64,000 bases of DNA from Gentiana macrophylla. Lineage: Eukaryota; Streptophyta; Magnoliopsida; Gentianales; Gentianaceae. Every line of letters begins with the position of its first letter. Position 1 is the stretch's first letter. The stretch covers positions 61,846,407 to 61,910,406 of the forward strand of contig CM047817.1 of the NCBI GenBank assembly GCA_026214975.1, read 5' to 3'. Below are positions 23,341 through 34,909 of the stretch, piece after piece. The notes under the pieces were generated by a model that worked only from the letters and a program-made list of their open reading frames with translations, was not told where the DNA came from and did no database searches. Made by a program: the position numbers and the translations under genes.

Positions 23341-24560
23341 ACGTCACGACCCTGAGACTTTACCACTTGGTATCTGTATAAAACGAAACAAAAACCACGG
23401 TAAATGTGATAATAAAATTAGGTTGATAAGTCTCAAAATAATTCAAAATAATGAAATTTTATAATATCTAATATATATAAAAACAAACCGTATTATCACT
23501 ATATTTATTATATTTGATATAAAAACGTCGCTAAAACTTAATAAATGTATCAAAATATACTATCTGGTTGACATACATCAATAGACTTGTGCATTGAGTT
23601 ATCACTCATTAATGTCTTTGTATGTGTTAGGATGTGTGTCAGAGGGTCTAAGTGAGGGAGTAGGTCTGTTTAGGTGAGGCTTTCATTGAAAAACTTAGGT
23701 GGCTAGTTATCAATTTAATAAACACATACTTGACTAGTAAAAGATTAAACATCATGTCATTCTTTGATAGGAACCAGACAATATCGCGATGTGTGGGCGT
23801 TCCGGAAAGTGAATAACTCTGTAGGTTACCAAGACCCAAAGTATGGAGGGACTTCGCCGAACAAGTACACCCTCGGGTTTTCCCCCGTGGTTATTGGTGT
23901 GATCCACCAATATGTTGCAAGGTATATCCCTAACCGGATGTGCATAGTGCCCTTGAGTGCGGATGTAACATATATAAGATAAATTAGAAACATATAGTCA
24001 TGACATGCTGATGCACATGAATGTGGACCCTAGATTGAGTTGGTCATATAAAGATAACCAAGCAATTAAGTATCTTTTCTTTATAAATCTTATATTAAAT
24101 CATAGCTTCTCTATTTTATTAAGTACGTTGTACTTAACTCAAATGCATGTTCTCTATGTGTTTGGGGATGAGAAGATGAACAGATTGATCCGAGCTACGA
24201 GGAGCATTTCGATGACGATGTTTGAGGATGCCTTCTTTTGGAGCTTTATAATTAGTGTTTCTTCGTATGACTGTTTAGTCTAGACTTTTCATTTGTTCTT
24301 TTGGAGTATGTTTTGCATATGTGGAGACTTGTTGTTACGTTTCAAGTTTCGTTGGTTATTTCAATGTAATAAACATTACATTTCTACCTTTAGATTGTGT
24401 TTCTATTCTTGGATGTTTGGAAACAAATTTATACCTGAGTCTTTTGCTTCCGTTTGCCTAACTCGATACAACGTAGTAGACGCTTACGTATAAAGTGAAA
24501 TTTATTTTATTTTATACGTGCCGAACGTTCATTTTCCGGATAAGGACTCAGTGTCCGGGA
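23341..24560. other. degenerate LTR-like DNA, no gene seen
   Basis: AT-rich at first (23400-23560), then phrases such as GGAGGGACTTCGCCGAAC (about 23847) and TTTTCCGGATAAGGACTC (about 24533) that I associate with LTRs of plant Ty3/gypsy elements. Open frames of up to 92 codons at 23764-24493 lack recognisable domains and are interrupted. No paired LTR is visible. It may be a decayed solo LTR. Confidence 0.3.
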
Positions 24561-24568
24561 ACGGGGAA

Positions 24569-24856
24569 TTAGATTTTCAGCCAAGAATCTTCATAATTAG
24601 GACGACCTATTAAGGTCGTTATAGAGTCAAAATAACGGATACCAAGTTCATCGAATTTTGAGGCAATGAAGAATGCCTTCATATCATCACATTCATACAC
24701 CGTTTCCAACTTTGTAGATATGTTTGCTTTATTTTTTGCGTGTTGAGTATCTTTTCGTTTGTTCATCTTTTTGAGCAATCCCACTTTGTAGGTTTTGTTT
24801 TTGGAAAAATAGGTGAACAAAGGAAAAGGTGTGAGAATGTTTAAAAAGTTGAACAA
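24569..24856 (-). pseudogene. unrecognised coding fragment, - strand copy of an inverted pair
   Basis: A 95-codon frame. The C-terminal 50 residues (ETVYECDDMKAFFIASKF, then IRYFDSITTLIGRPNYED) are also encoded in the opposite orientation at 24908-25062, with mostly conservative changes, so this is a real shared sequence. The first 45 residues (Lys-rich) are not shared. I do not recognise the family. There are no obvious membrane segments or catalytic motifs. Confidence 0.45.
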
Positions 24857-25062
24857 AGGAAAAGATGTTCACGAACAAATACTAAAATAAGTTGCGGAAA
24901 ATGAAGGAAGCATATCCACAAATCCAGAAACTATGTATGAATGTGATGATATGAATGCAATCTTCATTGCCTCAAAGTTCAATAAACTTTGTATCGAATA
25001 TTTTGACTCTATTACCACCTTAATAGGTCACACTAATTATAAAGATTCTTACCTGAAAAAAC
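24573..25062. repeat. inverted repeat, arms about 155 bp, spacer about 170 bp
   Basis: 24573-24727 and 24908-25062 are reverse complements at roughly 80-85% by eye (for example GAATGTGATGATATGAA and TATTTTGACTCTAT are shared exactly). Between them two short direct copies of GAACAAAGGAAAAG occur at about 24815 and 24853. The arrangement could fold into a hairpin if transcribed. Confidence 0.8.
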
Positions 25063-25197
25063 CTACCACGTTCACTTAGAGTTAGAGTCTCTTTTGATAA
25101 TAATAAAATAGATCAGAGGTGTTTATGATGGAGAAGCCGTTTGGAATGATGAAATTATACCAAGACTGGTATGCGAGGCCATCACAACGAATGGTTC
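24893..25197 (+). pseudogene. unrecognised coding fragment, + strand copy
   Basis: Positions 24908-25066 encode PETMYECDDMNAIFIASKF and IEYFDSITTLIGHTNYKD, the mirror copy of 24569-24735. After a frame break the text continues as GVYDGEAVWNDEIIPRLVCEAI at about 25113-25190, which extends the same lost protein further than the - strand copy does. The fragment stops exactly where the copia LTR begins at 25198. Family unknown. Confidence 0.4.
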
Positions 25198-25460
25198 TAC
25201 AGAAACACAACACAATGTTTCAATGATTCAACACACACAAAGAAACACTTTGTATTAGAAAGCTTTGTTCTTAAGCTTCTCACTTGGTTGATACAAATAC
25301 AATGATAAACAATGCTATTTATAGCTACACTACTCACATATGAACACATGTGAATTACATTATCAATAGCATGCTTGGAAAGTCTTTGGACGGGGGTGGA
25401 AGGTGCAGCCATTGATACAGAAGTGAGGTTAAACATTGAGATTTTGTTCATATGTCTACA
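25198..25460 (-). repeat. 3' LTR of copia element at 25.2-30.0 kb
   Basis: 263 bp. The outer end TACAGAAACACAACACAATG matches TGTAGAAGCACAACACAATG at 29912; the inner end is TCTACA. On the - strand it opens TGTAGACATATGAAC, preceded by CAAGTGAGGCAA. Confidence 0.85.
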
Positions 25461-27235
25461 TTGCCTCACTTGAACCAAAATCTTCAAGCTTGACCATACC
25501 AAGCATCTTCACAAGTTTTGTAAATGACTCCATCTTCAATGGTTTTGTGATGATATCTGCAACTTGATCTTCAGTTGGACAATAATCAATAACAATCTCG
25601 TTTTCACGAAATAACTCTCTAATAAAATGATATTTGATATCAATGTGCTTGCTACGACCATGAAAAACTGGATTCTTCGATAGTTCAATAGCTGATGTAT
25701 TGTCACAATAAATCTTCATTGGTTCAGATTGTTGATGATGTAGAAACTCAAGAATGCGCCTCAACCACACTGCTTGCGTAGCACTACTTGTGGCTACCAT
25801 ATATTCTACTTTTACTATTACAAAGAAATCACCTGTTGTTTCTTCGATGACCATGAGAAAACGCCGGATCCCAAGAAAAATGCATAACCAGAAGTGCTTT
25901 TTCTCTGAACCGTGTCACCGGCCCAATCGATATCCATGTATCCAACAAGAAAAATATCATTAGCACACGAATAAAATATTCCATGACTCTATGTACCTCG
26001 GATATATCTCAATATCCGCTTAGCTGCTTGTAAATGAGATTGACGCGGCGACACCATAAACGACTTATAAGTCCAACACCATAAGTTATATCCGGCCTAG
26101 TCGAAGTCAGGTATCTCAAGTTTTCAACAAGTCTTCTAAAATATGTAGGATCAACAAATTCACCGGTGCCATCTTTCATCAACTTTAGTTTTTCTTCCAC
26201 CGGAGGTAACATTGGCTTAGCACAATTCATCTTAAACTTCTTCAAAATATCACCTGCATATTTCATTTGTGAAATGAAGATCACTATCCATTTGATGAAT
26301 TTCCAAACCAAGAAAGTAAGACATCAAACCAAGATCTGTCATTTCAAAATGACTAGTCATAGCCTCCCAGAATTATGAAATCATTTGTCCATTATTACCA
26401 GAAAAAAGATCAACAACGTATAAGCACACAACAATGATATCACCTCCACCAAAATATTTGACATATAAGGTATGCTTGTAAGGGCATAGTTCAAACCCAT
26501 TCTCAATAAAATAAGAGTCAATACAAGTATACCATGCTCTCGGGGCTTGTTTGGGGTCCATACAAAGCTTTTTCAAGTGATAAACTTTACGTTCGTGTCC
26601 ACCAATAATATATCCAGCAGATTGATCCACATAAACTTTTTCCTCAATAACACCGTTGAGAAAAGCATATTCCACATCCAATTTTCCACGAACATTGTGC
26701 AGCAAGTGAAATAACCATACAAACTATATCAAGTCTTGCAACGGGAGAAAACATCTCAAAATAATCAATACCTACCTTCTTCTTGTATCATTTTGCTACA
26801 AGTTTAGCTTTATAGCGATCCACCTCTCCATTGGCTTTGTACTTCGTTTTGTACACCCATTTTACCCCAATGGGTTTCTTGCCTGTTGGGAGGTTTTTCA
26901 GCTTCCAAGTATCATTCTTCTCAATTGAATGAATCTCATCATTCATGGCTTGTATCTAGTAATCATTTCTCAAAGCCTCTTCAAAGCTAACTGGATCACA
27001 ATCTGCAAACAAATCGAAATTAACAATTTCTTCATCAGACATGTCATTATCATTTCCAATGACATAATCCTGCAAACGAGCTGGTAACTGTCTTTGTAGT
27101 TGTGGTCGACTAGATGAAGATTCAGTAACAATTTCCTCTCTTGAATCAACAACTGGAATAGAAGCACTGCTTGGTTTTTCAACTTGCTTTGTTGACCAAT
27201 CCCAAGCTTCCTATTCTTCAAATATAACATCCCTA
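25461..27235 (-). pseudogene. reverse transcriptase and RNase H remnant (copia, 25.2-30.0 kb)
   Basis: RT parts: GKKPIGVKWVYKTKYKANGEVDRYKAK at about 26900-26810, then 26705-26373 with DVEYAFLNGVIEEKVYV, YHLKKLCMDPKQAPRAWY and the catalytic region CLYVVDLFSGNN. The normal YVDD has become YVVD (codon GTT at 26414-26412), removing the first catalytic Asp. LTSTRPDITYGVGLISR follows at 26100-26040. RNase H at 25854-25456 reads VWLRRILEFL, CDNTSAIELSKNPVFHGRSKHIDIKYHFIRE and ADIITKPL. Several frameshifts. Confidence 0.88.
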
Positions 27236-28377
27236 CTTATTACAACTTTTCTTGTTACATGATTCAACAACCTAAACCCTTTTGTTTGATGAGAATATCC
27301 AATAAAGATACACTTTTCAGATTTATCATCCAATTTCTTCCTCAAAACATCAGGGACATGGGCATTAGAAATACAACCAAACACTTTCAAATGTCCAATA
27401 TTTGGTTTTCTCCCTGTCCATACCTCATATGGTGTTTTTCCGCCTGGTACACTCCTGGTAGGACACCTGTTTAAAACATAAAAGGCACAAGAAACGGCCT
27501 ATGCCCAAAAAGATTTAGGCAATTTCTTAGAATGCATCATAGACCTTACCATGTCCATGACCGTTCTATTTTTCCTCTTTGCCACTCCATTCTGTTGAGG
27601 AGTATATCTAGTTGTCATCTGATGTTTGATACCATTATTTTCTAGAAAATCATCACAACAATATACTCAGTTCCTCTGTTTGTTCTCAATGTTTTAATCT
27701 CATAACCACTTTGTTTTTCAATGTATTAAAACTTTTGAAAATATCACAGGCATCAGATTTATTTCTCAGAAAATACACACATGCTTTTCGACTGAAATCA
27801 TCAATGAAAGATATAAAATACTTACTACCTCCATTGAAAGTTCTTCAACATAACACAAATCTGAACGAATCAGCTACAGTGGGGTACTAGACCTCCATGC
27901 CTTATTTTTTGGAAACGGATCTCTGTGATGTTTCACCAAAGTACATGAATCACACACTTTATGAGAAAAGTCAATGTCTGGCAATCCCAATACTGACTTA
28001 TTCGTAGCAAGAAACTTTAAACTTCCAAAGTTCAAATGTCCAAATCTTAGATGCCATAACCATGTATCATCAATACTCACAGAACTAAAACAAGGTAAAC
28101 TGCCACAATTAATTTTCAACGGAAACAAATGGTTATTACTCATGTTTACCTTTGCAATGAGTGCTTTCTTTGGATCACTTACTGTGTAGTTTCCTTGATT
28201 GAAGACTATGTGATAGCCTTTCTGTGACAACTGTCCAATGCTCAACACATTATGACGTAAACTAGGCACATAGAATACATCAGAAATAGCATTAGAGGAA
28301 TAGTCTTTTAAAGTGTAAGAGATTCTTCCTTTTCCTAGAAATGGTATGTCAGTATCTCCTCCAAATTTAATAGTTGA
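27236..28377 (-). pseudogene. GAG-pre-integrase and integrase remnant (copia, 25.2-30.0 kb)
   Basis: 28269-27874 is open: MPSLRHNVLSIGQLSQKGY, DDTWLWHLRFGHLNFGSLKFL (the HHCC histidines) and VCDSCTLVKHHRDPF (cysteines). The core between about 27870 and 27640 is heavily broken. The end reads NGVAKRKNRTVMDMVRSMM, LNRCPTRSVPGGKTPYEVWTGRKPNIGHLKVFGC and FIGYSHQTKGFRLLN in several frames (27610-27245). An internal stop replaces a Trp-like codon near 27500. Confidence 0.85.
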
Positions 28378-29450
28378 CTATACAGAAGTATCCAAATCAG
28401 AGCACAATTCTTTGTTCCCACACATGTGATTACTACAACCTAAATCCAGAATCCAATCATTTTTCTTGTTCTCATCAGATCCAAAATTTGCTAACAATGA
28501 AGTTTCAAGACTATTATCATTATATTCTGCAATCTTAGCATGATTTTCTTGATTATTCTTGTAACGACAATGATTTTGATAATGCCCTAACTTCTTACAA
28601 TTATAACACTGAATTTTCGATTTATCTTTTTTCGAAAAATCATTACTTTGTTCATTATGACCAGAACCATTATTATTTCTATGGTAATTAAAATTACCTC
28701 TACCTCGGCCTCGGCCTCGACCATGGCCTTTACCACGAAAATTTTGAACATGTTGACTGAATTCAACATGATTCGACGATTCTTCCTTTTGATTTAGTTG
28801 TGCCTGCAAAGCTTCCTCAACAATAGCAATAAATTGTTGATCAAGAGAAATTTCATAGAATAACTCACCTTCCAATAAATTATAGTCATTTCATCAAGAT
28901 TTCTGGTCGCTTCAATGACCGTTTTCTTCGTATGAAATTTATGCGTCAGAGATCTGAGAATTTTCTATACTACCTGTGCATCCGTCAAACTCTCTCCATT
29001 TGCGCCAATTTTGCTAGCGATATCTCGTACTTTTGCAATAAAATCACCAACTGACTCAGTTGTTCTCATCTAAGCCAACTCGAACTGCCTCCGCAATTCC
29101 TACAAACGAACTTTTTTAACTTCAAGGTTACCACGGTTGGCATTGACTAGGATCCTCCACTTCTCTTTTGCTGATTTGGCATTCACAAATTTATTATAAA
29201 CGCTTAACTCAACCGCATTATTAAGATAATGACGAGCCAAACGATCATTTCTTCGATTCTTCTCAAGTGCATTTGCCCGTGTCTCATGTAAATTTGCAAT
29301 GGCATCGGGAATGTCGAAACCGTTTTCAACGACATCCCAAATATCAATGATGTCGAAAAAATCTCTCATTTTTCCACTCCATTCATCAAAATTATTTTTA
29401 CGGTCGAAAGTAAAAATGGGACAAGATTGTATAATTTTTTCTCCCTCCAT
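28378..29450 (-). pseudogene. gag: gag and protease remnant (copia, 25.2-30.0 kb)
   Basis: 29450-29100 encodes MEGEKIIQSCPIFTF..FDEWSGKMRDFF, a UBN2-type copia gag start. After a break at about 29099-28876, frame 28875-28378 has a Gly/Arg-rich run (GKGHGRGRGRGRGNF), a CCHC knuckle CYNCKKLGHYQNHC, and the protease motif WILDLGCSNHMCG, where Leu replaces the usual Ser or Thr of DS/TG. Confidence 0.88.
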
Positions 29451-29897
29451 AAAATAGTATTGAAATGTGTGTCAAATAATTGATATTGGTCTGATAGGAT
29501 CTGTTCAATGCTTCAACACACCTACAATTGGCAAACTGCTTTTGACTTCTCCACTTCAATTTATCACCGTTCCTTTACGCTTCCATCCGTGATTCAAGAC
29601 AATTAATTTTTGAAATGATGGAAAAAAAAAATTGCATGCAACTTTTCAATGGTGAACTTTTTTTTTTTTTTTTGGAAGAACAGAGGAGGAGCAGCAACCA
29701 AAAGGAGTAATGGGCGAAGTTAGTTAGTTTTTTTTTTTCACAAAAAGATCAAAAAAATATTTGGAAAGCACTCGGCTGAAGCAAGGTTACAAAAGATATG
29801 GGTTTTAATTGAGAAAGAAATGGAAATATTGCGACTGCAACTTCTCAAAAGACCTCACCGGAAAAATAATCTCGGTCGGAGGTAATGGCTCAACCTT

Positions 29898-29909
29898 GCT
29901 CTGATACCA
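29898..29909 (-). promoter_or_regulatory. primer binding site, initiator tRNA-Met
   Basis: The - strand TGGTATCAGAGC is the standard copia primer site. Two bases separate it from the LTR at 29912. Confidence 0.95.
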
Positions 29910-29911
29910 AT

Positions 29912-30000
29912 TGTAGAAGCACAACACAATGTTTCAATGATTCAACACACACAAAGACACACTTTGTATTAGAAAGCTTTGTTCTTAAACTTTTCACTTT
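29912..30000 (-). repeat. truncated 5' LTR (copia, 25.2-30.0 kb)
   Basis: About 88 bp matching 25198-25285, then the match ends abruptly. The remaining 170 bp of the 263 bp LTR is missing. Confidence 0.85.
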
Positions 30001-30149
30001 GAATATCGTCATGTTGTAAATAGTAATGCTTGAATTTGCATCACATTCCATCTCTGTCAAAGCAAGCGAACCCATGTGAGACAATATATCATGCATTTTT
30101 ACACAAAGTAATGCACTCAATAGGAAATTAAAGTCGAGAAAAACCAAAT
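30001..30149. other. unassigned spacer between copia elements
   Basis: About 150 bp, with no gene or repeat recognised. Its last five bases CAAAT form the left side of the near-TSD of the next element. Confidence 0.5.
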
Positions 30150-30686
30150 TGTTATAAAATGGATGGAGATAACTTCAGATGCAAGAAACAGAAACAGAAG
30201 CAATCAAACATAAACAATCAAAGGAGAAAACAGAAACAAGAAGAACACAGATTTAACGTGGAAAACCCCTCAGTGGGAGAGGTAAAAAACCACGGGCAGA
30301 AAAGAGATATTTTATTATGCACTGAATTTTATAGATTTCAACACACCCAGATAATGAGACAACAATTGTATTTATAGGCACAAATCCCTAAACCCTAGCC
30401 GCAAGGAATCTTTGTCTGATGCACCATAAATACCCCTACACGTGTCCTCCTTTTAATGACACTCAGATATATCATCACATAACGTAATTAGCGGATGTGG
30501 GACCTGCTTTGTATTCAAGTACTCGTGCAGACTATCACCTGGCCGATAGTCACCTGGCCGACGAAGCTCGATGAGACTCCACCCTACCGATGCACGAAAT
30601 TGAATACACTTCTCAGCTGTCCATCACACAGCTGAGTCTTCAGATTGGTTCCACCCAGATGCAGAGTTTAAGTCACCTTACTGACA
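30150..30686 (-). repeat. 3' LTR (copia, 30.2-35.4 kb)
   Basis: 537 bp, from TGTTATAAAATGGATGG to CCTTACTGACA. Followed on the + strand by AATCTCCACCTTGACTTCAA (complement of the polypurine tract). A TATA-like tract lies near 30367-30377 (TATTTATAGGC on the + strand). Confidence 0.92.
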
Positions 30687-32690
30687 AATCTCCACCTTGA
30701 CTTCAACTCTCACTAAAGTCAAACAGATTGCATAACCGGATGTACTTGTACCGGATGCATTCGTCAATGCCGATGTACTTGTACCGGACTATCTCCACAA
30801 AGATCCACTCCACCGATCGCCTCGGTAGAGTTTCCAAAAAGCAGTTATAAGCTTTGAATATTCAAGAAGTCCAGGCAAAGCCGAACTTACTCTCTTGAAT
30901 CGGTTTAGTGAACATATCGCCAGGATTCTCCTTTGTGCCAATCTTCTTCACCACAACCCTCTTCTCATTTCTCGAAAAATGATACGACATCAATATGCTT
31001 GGTTCTCTCATGATGAACTCGATCCTTGGCTAAACATATTGCACTTAGATCATCACAATATATCTCACTGATCCTCGATGCAACCCCAAATCACCGACTA
31101 GCCCCTTCAACCAGATACCCTCCTTAGTTGCTTCAGTAAGAGCCATGTATTCTCGCTTGAGAGTTGATAAGGCTACATAGCTCTCAAGAGTAGCTTTCGG
31201 TGACCACTGCATTTCCCAATGTAAACACATACCCGAGTCATTGATTTTCTGTTGCCAACATCACTGCATAATCAAGATCACAAGAACTCCGTGACTGCAC
31301 TCGATATCACCTCCATAAATGAGACCAACATCACCGTGTACCTCTCTCGTGTATCTCGAATATCCTTTTAACAACTTTCCAGTGTTCCTTTCCAGTTGAG
31401 CCATAAACTCGCTGACAACACTGATTTGCTCGAGCGAGATCATGGCATGCATCGATCGCCAACCGCACTAGCATAGGGAACTTTTGACATATACTCCTTC
31501 TCTTGGTGATTGTGAAGCATAAATGACAAATGAACATTTGATGCCATAGGAGTATCTATTGGTTTTGCAAACAGACATCCCAAACTTGGCCAATATCTTA
31601 CGCACATAACCTGTTTGAGACAAGAACAACTTCTTCTTCGACTTCTATCTCTCCAGATCTCCATCCCCAAGATTTTCTTGGCGGACCCAAATCCTTCATT
31701 TCAAATTCAAAGACTGAGAAGGTTCTTCGATTTTGAACATCGACTTCCTTGTCGCAGACTATCAAGATGTCATCCACATACAGACAAGATAGATATATGA
31801 TCCATCTTTCAAATAGAGATCAGTAGTAAACACAATGATCATATGGACTTCATATAACCTCGCCAAGCATGAAATCTGTCAAACCTTTTATACCACCACT
31901 TTGGAGCTTGCTTCAAACCATACAATGATTTCTTCAACTTGCAAACATAGTTTTCTTTGCCAGGAACTTGAAAACCCTCAGTTTGTGTCATGTATATCTC
32001 CTTATCCACCTCACCATGTAGAAAAGCGGTTTTCACATCTAATTGCTCAAGTTCCAGATCTGTTTGTGCCACCATTGCTAGTAACACCCTGATTGAAGTG
32101 TGTCGACCACTTGGTGAAAATATTTCATCAAAGTCAACCCTTCCTTTTGATCGAATCCTCTTGCAACCAAACGTGCCTTATACGACCCTTACGCGCTTTG
32201 TTATTCCTTCCTTTTTTCTTGAAAATCCATTTACAAGTCACAACTCCCTTGTCGGTGAGGTCGCTTGACCAATTCCCAAGTCTCGATTCTTCAATAATGA
32301 CTCCATTTCATCTCCCATGGATGCATGCCCACCGAGATGCTTCATACATGTCATCGCTTCCCTATAAGTAGTAGGTTCAAGAAACCTCTACTTCTTCAAA
32401 GAACTTGGAGTGCATATCCACCAAATCATCATATCCATATCTCCTTGGAGGTATCCCAACATTAGATCTTCTAGCTGCTTTGGCGCCAGACTCACTGACC
32501 AATGTTTGTATGACGCCTGCCGAGGTCTCAAGCAGATCGGCTTGGATCGGATTCTCGTTCATTATCCAGATCAAGATATAGTGTTGATTTGGATCCACCG
32601 ATTGTTGCATATCAAGAGACTCCACCTGAAGCTCCACCTGCTTCTCAACACTATCGATTCAAAGATCGGTTTCGCACTCGAGTGACCTCC
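30687..32690 (-). pseudogene. reverse transcriptase and RNase H remnant (copia, 30.2-35.4 kb)
   Basis: RT: 32087-31839 reads LEQLDVKTAFLHGEVDKEIYMTQ, GFQVPGKENYVCKLKKSLYGLKQAPKWWYKRFD. The catalytic box YVDDILIV is intact at about 31775-31745, though in a frame of its own. RNase H: YVALSTLKREYMALTEATKEGIWLKGLVGDLG at 31185-31085 and NPVDMFTKP-type text near 30910. The integrase-RT linker lies at 32637-32377. More than six frame changes, many of a single base. Confidence 0.88.
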
Positions 32691-33600
32691 CCACCGATGA
32701 GCTTAACATAGAATTTTCATCAAACACAACGCCCTCCTGCGAGGATTACTCCGGACTCTGCGATGACCAAATCCTATATCCTTTCACTCCATCACCATAC
32801 CCCACAAACACTCCTTCTTGTCTCTTGGCTCCAACTTCCTTCACTAACATGATAGTAAGTCAGTACTTCCAAAACCCTTAGAATCGAGTAGTCAAGCAGG
32901 CTTGCTCGACCACATCTCAAATGGTGTCTTGAGATTGATTCCCGTGTGAGGACTCTTGTTGATTAAGTAGCAAGTCGCCTTAACAACTTTCGCCCAAAAT
33001 CTCCTTGATAAACCAAACTTGAGAAAGCATACATTTTGCCCTCTCCGAAGAGTTTGATTCATCCTTTCACTACACACCATTCTCACGAGGTGTATTCCTT
33101 ACAATATGATGTCTAGCAATACCTCACCGCACAAAATGAATCAAAATCCGTCCAGTAAAATTCCGCACCATTATCATGCATTTAAGCTTCTTGATTTTCT
33201 TGCCTAACCGATTCTCCACTAGGGCCTTCCACTGCTTGAAGTTCTTGAATGCATCACTTTTGTTCTTCATCATCACCACCCAAGTCATCCTTGAATAGTC
33301 ATCTATGAATGACACAAAATATCTGTGACCACCTAATGACTCAACTTTTGATGGACCCAAGATCTGAATGGATATAATCAAGTGTTGCCTTTGTATTGTG
33401 CAACCTGCTTTGAGAATTTACTTCTATGCAACTTCCCAAACACACAATGTTCACAAAAGTCCGATTCTTGGCCTTATATCCCCAAGAAAACCTCTTTGAA
33501 GAAAGAATCAGATACCCTTTCACCCATGTGACCTAGTCTCATGTGTCACAAATTGAGTCGTGAGAGATCGGTGAAATCTTGAGGATGCAAATGTTAGAAG
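32691..33600 (-). pseudogene. integrase remnant (copia, 30.2-35.4 kb)
   Basis: 33381-33124 reads LGPSKVESLGGHRYFVSFIDDYSRMTWVVMMKNKSDAF, the start of the catalytic core (Asp in FIDDYSR). 33086-32892 reads ERMNQTLRRGQNVCFLKFGLSRRFWAKVVKATCYLINKSP, with the expected Glu of NGVSERMN at the very start. The zinc-binding region (33600-33400) is in fragments. Confidence 0.85.
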
Positions 33601-34893
33601 AAGGCGATGCAGATCTGATGAGATCCTTGTAATATATACAAGGTTCCCTCTTGATGCCTTTGAGGACTACAATCTGAATCTTTGAAGACATTCACCGTCC
33701 CACCTTCACCCTTGAAATTGAACCCTTTGTCATCCCAAGTAGACTAAGAGATACCAAATTCTTGGTCATCTCGTGGAACATGTCTTACATCTTTCGGTGT
33801 ACAAAATTTACCATCCTCTGTCCTTAACTTTACTTGAGCCAATTCCCACAACTTTGCAAACCTTGTCATTGGCCATATAGATTTGACCACCATCCATCTC
33901 GCTTTCATAAGTAGAAAACCACTCCTGTTTGGACAAATATGGTAGGATGCTCCGAATCAAGTATCCACACATCATTGTGGTGTGTAGAATCTCCTGCAAC
34001 TAGAACCAGTATCCTCATCGATTGCTCAAGAGCCAAAGCCGCTTGTGCTGCACTGCCTTCCTGCTGCTTTCTTCTTCCTGGGGCAGCTTGGACTTCCAAT
34101 GTCCCTGCGCCTCCTGATGAATTACAGACATCGCAGACTTAGGACCTTTGGACCCCGACTTCTTTTTCTTCTTCCGTCCATATCCTTTTCCACTATTGTC
34201 GCTAGCTACTTGCCCAAAGAAACTGAATGTCTGCATCAAAGCTGACCTTGTGTCTAAGCTCCCCGGCATGTAAGGCGGACCTTACATCCTCCAAAGCTCA
34301 TCAGATCCTTTCCAACTATGAAAGATCGCACAAAGTTTTCATATGATGCCGTAAATGACACCAACAAGATTAGGGCTGCATCTTCATCTTCAATTTTAAC
34401 ATCAATATTCCTTAAATCAAGCAATATTGTGTTCACCGGTCCAGATGTTCCCTCGTGGACTTCCTTCATGCATCTTCAAACCGAACAACCTCTGTTTCAA
34501 CAACAACTTGTTGGTCGCTGACTTGGTCATATACAAAGCTTTCAAGCTTCTTCCACAACTTGGTCATGGTGTCTTCCTCAAAGAACCTCGATGATAACAT
34601 CATCGAGATAAGCACAACATGATGGTTGAATGTGCTTTCTTCCGTGATCGGCATAATCTGCACTTTGTATTTGGTTTGTCGATAAAGGATTCCACAAACC
34701 CTCTTTGTTTCAACGATTGCACGATCTTGATTTGCCACGCACCAAAATCGCTTCTTTCTGTAAATTTATCGATTTTTACGCTATCACGACATCTTTTCTT
34801 GCTAAAAATCACAACTTTATCACAGATCCTAGCACCTTGCTGAAGGCCTTGGTGAATATGAAGTTGATCGTACAGATTGTTTTCTCCAGAACC
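33601..34893 (-). pseudogene. gag: gag and protease remnant (copia, 30.2-35.4 kb)
   Basis: 34908-34600 contains VKIDKFTERSDFGAWQIKIVQSLKQRGFVESF, a copia gag start. 34469-34254 continues with LRNIDVKIEDEDAALILLVSFTASYENFV. A CCHC knuckle at about 34140-34090 is split by a one-base shift: its CxxC lies in one frame and GHWKSK in another. Protease-like WILDSEHP (normally DSG) is at about 33970-33950. Confidence 0.82.
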
Positions 34894-34894
34894 T

Positions 34895-34907
34895 GGCTCC
34901 GATACCA
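34895..34907 (-). promoter_or_regulatory. primer binding site, initiator tRNA-Met
   Basis: The - strand TGGTATCGGAGCC differs at one base from the usual TGGTATCAGAGC. Two bases separate it from the LTR at 34910. Confidence 0.9.
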
Positions 34908-34909
34908 CT

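Larger units (their letters stand above)
25198..30000 (-). mobile_element. Ty1/copia element with 3' LTR and truncated 5' LTR
   Basis: - strand order from 30000 downward: 5' LTR fragment, tRNA-Met primer site, gag with CCHC knuckle, protease, GAG-pre-integrase, integrase, RT, RNase H, 3' LTR. Integrase preceding RT identifies Ty1/copia. The 5' LTR matches the 3' LTR for only about 88 bp and then switches to unrelated DNA at about 30000. Catalytic box and frames are damaged. Confidence 0.9.
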
